Positions 10,346 to 64,000 of a DNA stretch of 64,000 bases are shown here, one piece after another. The stretch's first letter is position 1. Each line of letters begins with the position of its first letter. The notes under the pieces were generated by a model. That model saw only the letters and a program-made list of their open reading frames with translations. It did no database searches and had not been told where the DNA came from. The DNA is from Lytechinus pictus (lineage: Eukaryota > Echinodermata > Echinoidea > Temnopleuroida > Toxopneustidae), in NCBI RefSeq assembly GCF_037042905.1, contig NC_087258.1:4504501-4568500 (forward strand), in the 5' to 3' direction. The position numbers were made by a program, and so were the translations under genes.

Positions 10346-13080
10346 GGATCCAGGATTTCGTGGGGAGGGAGGGGGGGGGGGGCTAATTTGACCTGATTTT
10401 TGGCGCCCATATGTGTACTTTTCGAAAAATTGCGACTACTCCGCGCCGGCCCAGGCTAACTTAAGTGCCTTAAATGGATTTTGAATTATCTTATAATCAC
10501 AAAAAAAACCCAAAGACCACTTTTTCATGTGTTCTTGAAAAAAAAATCCATGAATATATAATGTAATATCAATGGGAGCGCGAAGCACGAGCAATTTTTT
10601 TTTTTTTTTTTTTTTTTTTTGGGGGGGGGAGGTTCAATTTGGTTTAACTTCTAACCAGGGTAGGCCCTACTAGAATATTGTGTGAACGGGAGCTGTAGTT
10701 TCTGTACTGTTCCTCTTAGGAATAATGCAATCTCGAAGCAATCGACTAATTCTCCTCATCAGTGGCGTATTTATTTAGCATGGGTGCACGGGGGGGGGGG
10801 GGGGTGGCGAGGGCACCAAGTTAAAAAAATTAATGAAATGGAGGGGGGGTAGACGTCAAAGAAAATCTGAGATTTCATTCTTAAAAACAAAATGAGGTAT
10901 CTCACAAGGCCTAAAATAAATAATGAGAACGCGAAGCGCGATCTGTTTTTTTTTTGTTTTTTTAATAGATTTTGCATGTATTATATCCAGAAAGCCTAAG
11001 TCAGGGGCGGACCCAGCTTCCGCCAATAGGGTGAGGGGCCATTTTTCCACCCATATTTTCCCCGATCGGCCGCTCAAAGTTGATTTTTTGTTGTTGTTTC
11101 TTTGAAAGGGTTGTCCCAGTGCCGTAATGAGTCAACAATTTCGAGGGGGCTCGATATGGTGTATCGCATAAAAATAGTAAGAAGTTGCCAGTGAGCGAAG
11201 CGAGCAAGCAAATATGCTGACATTTTTATTACAAAAATACAAGGTTGTGATAGATTTTGACATAATATTTGGAAAATAATATTATATTTCATCCTAATCC
11301 CTATCCTTTTCTCTCTATTTTTTTTAAAGTCTTGATTCTCTCTTTTTTTTTGGGGGGGGGGGGCATAACGCCCATGTCCTAACAGTCATTTCCTAGCTTT
11401 ACTTTATAAGCAACTTAAATGTGTAATAATCTCTTAAGCCCTATGTAATCTAAAAATGAAATTTCATGTATTTTGTCCTGAAAATTGAACATTTTGAGCA
11501 ATGTTTGTGAACCTGAACAGGACGCGTATGTAACTAGGATCGAGACATTTTAGGCCTAAGGACATTTTGTCATCATATAAGAATGATGACTATCTTCTAT
11601 TTTTTCCCCTAAAACTTGTTGATATTTATTTCTGAAAAAGGGACAATTTAGTTATTATGAATTCATACAAATTTTATTTCATATTTATCAATCTGTTAAG
11701 CCTAATGAGTGTGTGAAATTTGTTGACAGTGCATGAGGCCTGAAAACTTGATATTTTAAGTATTTTTGTAATCATGAATAGGATTCATTGGTTGATATAT
11801 TTTTAGCAAATAATGCGAGCGCAAATTGCGATCCGGAAATTTTTTAATGGGGGATTTAAGTAGTTTGTTATAGAATTAATATATAGGTATACATTACTCA
11901 CCAATCAAAATGTGCGCTAGCTCATAGGCCTTGATTATTTTTTTTACAATCGAGACACCTGAAAAGGTATATTTAGAGAATCTTATATGAAATATAAAAA
12001 GACAATAGGTAGGCCTACTTGGCAAATAGTGCGAGCGCACAAAATGTTGCAAATGTTGATTCAAACCATAAAACGGACATTTTCCAGAGCACTTAAAAAC
12101 ATAAATTGGTAAATAAAACAAAATAATGAAAGATCGATGTACCAGCTGAATTATGTTTTGTATATTGATATCAAAACTTGATATTTTAAACTACATATCA
12201 GCCTATTGAGCAAGATATGTCATCGAACGGGCAATGCGAGCGCGATGCACGAGCGAAACTTTAATATAGTGACATTAAATATTTTCAAAAATTGTTTTCC
12301 AAGTCTTCTCCTGACCTTATTTTATTCACTCGTCTTCCTCCTTTTATGCTTCGTCTTCTTTTTTTCTTTCCCCCTTTTTTTCTTTCCCCGTTTTCCCCAA
12401 TTTATTTGCTCTGTCAATAGGGGGGAGGTTGCCCTCGGGCCGCCTGGATCCGCCTATGTTAGTAGTTGTTATGATGAACACGATGCATATCTATTAAGAA
12501 ATGAATGCGACCGCGAAGCGCTAGCTGAAAACTTGATGAAATGAAAAATACATTTTCAGTTGTCAGGTTAGAATATCAAATATTTTCAACTTGTGCTTCT
12601 CGTTCGCATAAAAAACTGTAAGGTCGGGATGCGTATATAACTAAACAATTTATTGATGCCAGTGCGAAGCGCGAGCTCAATTTTTTTATATACTGACTTA
12701 AGAAAGACTAAGGTATAATTCTTTTTTTTCTGTTTCTTATCCCTTTTTTGCGCCACCATGGGGGGGGGGGAAATATTTGCCCCCTGGATCGGCCTATGTA
12801 CGTTGACTTGAAAAACACTAACACTTACATGTGGGATTGATGCAGAGGATGCATACCTCATTAATCAAATATTGCGAGCGCGTAGCGCGAGCTGAATTTG
12901 ATAATAACCCTTTTTTGTGACCCTGAACAGGGTATCTATCTCGCTAAACAGACTTAAAACTCGAAAACATTGGTTTTGTCTGATATCGTAAAAACGGGAT
13001 ATTTTAATTCAGCCGCATTAATTTAAGTTTTTTGGGCAGGACATATATTTCACTATAAACAGGCAATACGAGCAATGTTG
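10346..13080. repeat. Inverted copy cluster of the 1-1.8 kb repeats
   Basis: Reverse-oriented GC-rich cores such as GCGAGCGCGAAGCGCGAGC variants occur near 10578, 10925, 11815, 12030, 12233, 12505, 12660 and 12870. 10985-11400 is the inverted copy of 838-1260, including the mononucleotide run and 'cctaacagtcattt'. Poly-T (10595-10620) and G runs mark element junctions. No gene seen. Confidence 0.7.
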
Positions 13081-13345
13081 CGCCCCCGGTCGAAAATGAA
13101 TTTGCATTAAGCCCCCTAAGTTCAAGGTCAATTTGGCGCCCTCGGTTGAACATAAACTTGGCGCCCCCATGTGAAATATAACTTTACCCTCCCTCCCCCT
13201 CTCTGAAACATGTATTTGTCGCCATATGGTCAAAATTCAAATTAGCGCTCCCCTAGTTCGAACATCAATTTGGCGCCCCCCTCCAGTTCAAACATCAGTT
13301 CGGCGCCCCATAGTTCGAACGTCATTTTGGCGCCATCAAATCGAC
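13081..13345. repeat. Tandem repeat around GGCGCC palindromes
   Basis: Six or more diverged units of about 30-45 bp: 'ttcgaacatcaatttggcgcccc' and variants, each with a GGCGCC or similar core. The first part of two long spurious open frames (13226-13867 and 13270-13968) lies here. Confidence 0.7.
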
Positions 13346-13354
13346 GTCCAGGTC

Positions 13355-14222
13355 ACCATCTCCCTCTTCCGTTTCCCATCTCCTTTTCTTTCTTTTTTTC
13401 TTTCTCTTATCCTCATTCCCCTTCCTTCCTTTCTCTTTCTTTCTCTCTTTCTTTCCCCCTCTTCCTCTCCCCTTTTCTTCTTCTCTTATTTTCCTCCTCT
13501 CTCTCTCTTTTTCTTCTCTTTATTTTCCCCTTTTCTTCTCTCATTTCTTGTCTTCCTTTCCCCCTTTTCTTCTCTTTTTCCGCCATCTTTTCTTTCCCCC
13601 TTTTCTTCTCTTTTTTCTGTCTTTTCTTTCCCTCTTTTCCTCTCTCTTTTCTCGTTTTTCTTCTCTCTTACTCTCTCTTTTTTTCTTCTCTTTTCCCATC
13701 TTCCTCTCTCTTTAAATATTATTCTCTTCCTTCCTCTTTTTTTCTTCTTCTTTTCCTCCTTTTCCTTACTCCGTTCTTTTCTTTTCTTTCTTTTCCCCTC
13801 TTCCTCTTTTTTCTCTTTCCCCCTTTACTTTTCCCTTTTTCTTTCCTTTCCCCCTTTTTTCTTTTAATCTTTTTTTTCTTCTCTCCCTCTCTCTCGCTTT
13901 CTTCTCTTCTTTTCCCCTCTTCCTCTCTCTCTTTTTTCTTATCTTTCTTCCCATCTTCCTCTATTTAAATATTTGTCTCTTCCTTCCTCTTTTTTTTTCT
14001 TCTTTTTCCTCCTTTTCCTTTCTCCTTTCTTTTCTTCTCTTCCTTTTCCCTCCTCTCTTTTTTTCTCTTCTTTCCCCTTTTCTTCTCCCATTTTCTTTGT
14101 CTTTCCTTTCCCCTTTTTTTCTTCTCTTCCTTTCTCCTTCGTACTCTCTTTTCTTTTCTCTTCTTTTCCCATCTTCCTTTTTTTCTTCTCCCTTTTCCCC
14201 TCTTCCTCCCTCTTTTTTTTTT
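13355..14222 (+). repeat. ~860-bp polypyrimidine tract (T/C only, rare interruptions)
   Basis: Almost exclusively C and T on the + strand, built of CTTTCTTTTCTC-like words with internal duplications ('cccatcttcctctctctttaaatatt' recurs as 'cccatcttcctctatttaaatatt'). The + strand frames of Ser/Phe/Leu and minus strand frames of Lys/Arg/Glu up to 232 codons reflect composition only. Ends abruptly at 'ttgagctgggggtggggg'. Confidence 0.95.
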
Positions 14223-14282
14223 GAGCTGGGGGTGGGGGGGGGGGGCTGAGGCAGTTCCCCCTCGGCCCCCCATGGATCCGCA

Positions 14283-14478
14283 CCTGATAGAACCCCATGG
14301 CCTCGTATCATTTGACCTTTGGACCTCTCGATGACATTTGATATATCTGATCATAATTTTACACACACTGCGGACTATCGGACCCGCGGTCTATCGGACC
14401 CGCGGACTATCGGACCCGCGGTCTATCGGACCCGCGGTCTAACGGACCCGCGGTCTATCGGACCCGCGGTCTATCGGG
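14283..14478 (-). repeat. Inverted 16-bp minisatellite arm, ~7 units
   Basis: 14371-14478 holds 6.75 units of CGGTCTATCGGACCCG (reverse complement of the array at 9121). 14283-14370 is the reverse complement of the flank at 9281-9365, ending at the same 'ggttctat' junction. This sets the outer limits of a ~5.4-kb inverted pair. Confidence 0.9.
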
Positions 14479-16317
14479 ATGTCCCCGAAAAGTCTATCAC
14501 ATAATTAGAATTTAATTTCAATAGGCAATTTTTTTCCCAGCTCGCTTTGCATGCTGGCGACTTTTTACAATTTTTTTCCCACATTGGTATGTTTTGCCCC
14601 CTCAAAATATTTGGTTCATTACGCAACTGGGTTGAATAAATGTGTTGTGCCATGCTATAGTCTGTATATGAACGCGATTTGATTAAAATAGCGGCAATCT
14701 CCGAGGTTTAAATGGCTTTGATATAAAAAAGTTCCGGGGGCTCCGTCCCGGACCCCAACCGCACAGCACTGCGTATGGAAGGGTTGGGTCATGGCCCCAA
14801 AAATAAGAACACAAAAAAGGAGGAAAGAAAAGCAAAGGAAAAGTGTAGGATATGATTTTATTTACTGAATATAATGTCAAAAAATCGCTCAAAGTTAGAT
14901 TCTCATTAAAATGTGATTTTTTTTCGCTCGCTTCGCTCGCTCGGGACTTATATAAAGCAGCTTTTTATCACATGTGCTAAACTGCACCCCTCGTTTTTGT
15001 TTTGTTTTGTTTTGGGGGGTTTTACATTTCACGCTACTGCCGCAAGGAATCCTGTTCACAGTGGCGTACAGACCACAATGAATCTAAATAGAGAAGAGTG
15101 AAATATATTATTATTATTCTCTGGATGTCATGTCAAAATCTATCACAAAATTGGATTTTTGTATTAAAAAGGTCAAATATTTTGCTCGCTCGTTTCGCTC
15201 GCTCGCAACTTTTTTTAAAAGAAAAATTCTGCCCCATACGCAATATCTGACCTTCTCAAAATAGTCGGCTAATTACACCATTACGCCTGTTCATACCATG
15301 ATATGACCGGGACAATTTTGGTTCTTGCCCCCCCCCCCCCCCCTGGCCACCGACCCCTGTTACGCCGCTGATACACTTAACTACTACATGGTGTGGATAA
15401 GGGCGTACGCTGATGGGGGTTGCACCCTCCCGTTGAGGCAGAGGAGTTCCGACATTGGCAAGCCAATTTGTACCATTCTGCTTTCAAAAGCTGATTCTCC
15501 AAACTTTAGTTCCATCTCCCCAAGATGTGCACGCCTCATAGTTCCACCTTCCCAGGGTGTGCGCCTCTCCATGCTCAAACCAGCCTACGCCCTTGGGGGA
15601 ATATCATGATTGTGAATTATTTGAACTGATGAGGAAATCCCCTTCCTCCCATAGTTTTTTTTAGATCTCCTTATCTTTCTTTTCAATTTATTTACAGTGT
15701 ATCTATTTTTATTCTGGTAAAGGCAATTACTATTTTCATAACACATTGCATTATTACAGCACAAAATGGGGGGCGCACATATTAGAAATTCAAATGAGAG
15801 GGGTATTGATGCCGGCAATAGGACATCCAAGATCATGATGACCTTTGATTAATTTAAGCGATGTAATTATGTATTAATTTGTTCATTTGGTTCTGGAAAC
15901 GAGGGCCCGATCTAGAAAGAGTGGCGATTTAAAGACACTGCATGGATTTCCAACCAATCAGAATAGCGCATTTCTGACTTACGCGTGATTTTCTGAGTTT
16001 CGCATCTCCGTTTAAAACAATGGATTGATTAGCATTGCGACGTTTATATGCACGTCTTGTTCTGGTTTTGTTTTGTTTATTATTGTCGGCTGTATTGTAT
16101 TAGCATGATTTCATAGGTCTAGTTATCATGATTACAATGGAATTCGACTTTTATTCGCCTAAGTGGCAGGTCAAAATATAAATTTATTTTATGAGGACTT
16201 TACATTAAATTATTGCCTAACTAACAGTCGTTGAATATTCCGGCGTCGTGAATGTCGGCCTAAACTCTAAAGGCTGAAAATAATGTCGTTAAAAAGACGG
16301 AAGAATCGGTATACATA
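14479..16317. other. Repeat remnants and unannotated intergenic DNA
   Basis: 14720-14800 has the 'gggctccgtcccggacccc' repeat. 14920-14945 and 15180-15206 carry CGCTCGCTTCGCTCGCTCG cores, the second within a direct copy of 838-1100. 15330-15345 is a C run. From about 15360 to 16300 I see no repeat structure or gene; a CCAATCAGAA motif at 15954 is compatible with a CCAAT box but has no context. Confidence 0.5.
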
Positions 16318-16605
16318 TATAATAATAATAATATTAATAGCTGGATCTATAAAGCGCTTTTTGCCTGAGGATACAAAGCGCTGCTATTTTACCCTGGCTT
16401 TAGTTCGAGCTACCATCACAGGCGCTCAGTGCATTCAAGGAAATAATCCTGCCGGGTACCCATTCGCATTCACCTCACCTGGGTCGAGTGCAGCACATTG
16501 TGGAAAAATTTCTTGCTGAAGGAAAACGCGCCATGGCTAGGATTCGCACCCACGACCCTTTGTTTGGAAGGCGAGAGGCAGAACCACTAGATCACGGCAC
16601 GCCCA
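16318..16605 (-). mobile_element. tRNA-derived SINE (family A, copy 2)
   Basis: Same architecture and body as the copy at 8195-8512: AAT-rich tail at 16319-16335, shared 'ctgccgggtacccattc' and 'gagtgcagcaca' blocks, and a minus strand tRNA-like head with 'tgatctagtggttctgcc' (A box region) and GGGTGCGAATCC (decayed B box). A TA dinucleotide repeat (16605-16640) borders it. It lies about 700 bp upstream of the foxj2/3 start codon. Confidence 0.8.
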
Positions 16606-16689
16606 TATATATATATATATAAAGGTTATATATATATATATACACATACATACTAATTATTCAATGCATGCATTAGTATTACGATCATT

Positions 16690-17298
16690 TCGCCCGGAAA
16701 TGAAAGATGACAGGTCACACAAAAGCGATCGGAGTTCTTCCAGGGGCCAGGGGATTAACGTTTGCCGTTCGGGCGACTTCCATTTCTTCAACGACTTATC
16801 TTCGACTAGAAAATCATATTACAATTGTAATCCAAAGTGATGTTCCATGGAATTTTTTCTACTAATGAATATATTTTCATCAAATAATATTGATTACAAC
16901 ACATTAAGCGTTTTGCTTGATTATTTTAGATAAAAGCCGATGTTTTGACCAGTCCGAAATGTTAATCTTCGTTCGCGCGACCTGTACGATGACGTAAGAA
17001 GGAAGCCGCTGCCATGGCAGTCTTCGCAGGGGGTCCTGTGCTGGATAAGTTGTGAAGTGGTGCTGTATGACTGACGTACTTCCGCAACTGAAATTAGGGC
17101 CTTAGTCCGGGTATAAGAGAACACGAAAATCAGGTTACATTCTGTGAGAGGAAGTTATTCCGACAAATTTTCAAGATCGTGTATCAAATTCAGACATTTT
17201 CAACTTTTTACTTCGAAAAACAGCCCCTAAACTTACGTGGAATATTTATCCGCCGAATGTAATGCGGTCGAGGTTAAGCGATTGACTAAATAAGCAAG
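16690..17298 (+). promoter_or_regulatory. Presumed foxj2/3 proximal promoter and 5' UTR
   Basis: This is the only repeat-poor stretch just upstream of the start codon and is relatively CpG rich around 16940-17010. No TATA box in a convincing position is visible, and the transcription start cannot be fixed. At 16990-16997 TGACGTAA matches an ATF/CREB element. At 17008-17021 the imperfect palindrome GCTGCCATGGCAGT resembles an RFX X-box but deviates at two positions. An in-frame stop at 17287-17289 closes the leader. Confidence 0.4.
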
Positions 17299-63990
<46,692 letters not shown>

Positions 63991-64000
63991 CTGGAGCAGT

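Noticed and set aside
13226..14366. Several long open frames (up to 232 codons) on both strands
   Set aside because: They come from a T/C-only tract; products are Ser/Phe/Leu or Lys/Arg/Glu monotony with no domain and no conserved start.

Overview
This is eukaryotic genomic DNA from a metazoan, most likely an echinoderm and probably a sea urchin. Exons are short, introns are long (0.5 to 20 kb) with GT..AG borders, and the noncoding DNA is packed with short inverted-repeat elements and GC-rich 'cgctcgcgcttcgcgctcg' repeats. Frequent TACATGTA-type words and a foldback repeat beginning TTAAAGGWCAAGTCCACCCC are, from general familiarity, typical of echinoid genomes. That taxonomic call is an inference; no database was searched.

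The window holds one recognisable host gene, on the + strand: a forkhead transcription factor of the FOXJ2/FOXJ3 group. I could assemble it exon by exon from 17299 to the end of the window. Exons 1-3 encode an intact forkhead domain. Exons 4-5 carry a linker and the family motif EDLSASFRSLYK, exon 6 is glutamine rich, and exon 7 plus the last exon carry the conserved C-terminal block (DLLKES ... DLSQFAGLMESMKQAD ... NWSL). Two versions of the last exon lie in tandem (63765-63808 and 63941-63990). Both have a good acceptor in the right phase and both end in a stop, so they look like a duplicated, possibly alternative, terminal exon. The predicted protein is about 357-359 residues, clearly shorter than vertebrate FOXJ2/3.

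Layout: 1-16.3 kb upstream is a repeat graveyard. It holds a periodic GC-rich array, a 3.4-kb long inverted repeat built from ~390-bp units with about 17 RFX X-box-like palindromes, a G-rich minisatellite, two inverted 16-bp minisatellites about 5 kb apart, a pure pyrimidine tract of ~860 bp, and two tRNA-derived SINEs. The presumed promoter and 5' UTR occupy about 16.7-17.3 kb. Introns 1-6 (17.7-62.8 kb) contain many non-autonomous elements. Several have readable terminal inverted repeats and target-site duplications. They include two adjacent elements with 9-bp duplications, a nested insertion with a clean 4-bp duplication, an element carrying four perfect DR1 nuclear-receptor sites, and an unfamiliar ~3.1-kb element studded with GTGAGTGACACGACA. 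There is also a 5'-truncated LINE reverse-transcriptase fragment at 33.7-34.5 kb.

I saw no rRNA, no functional tRNA, no CRISPR array and no second convincing host gene. Most open frames outside the Fox exons are translations of repeats or low-complexity DNA.
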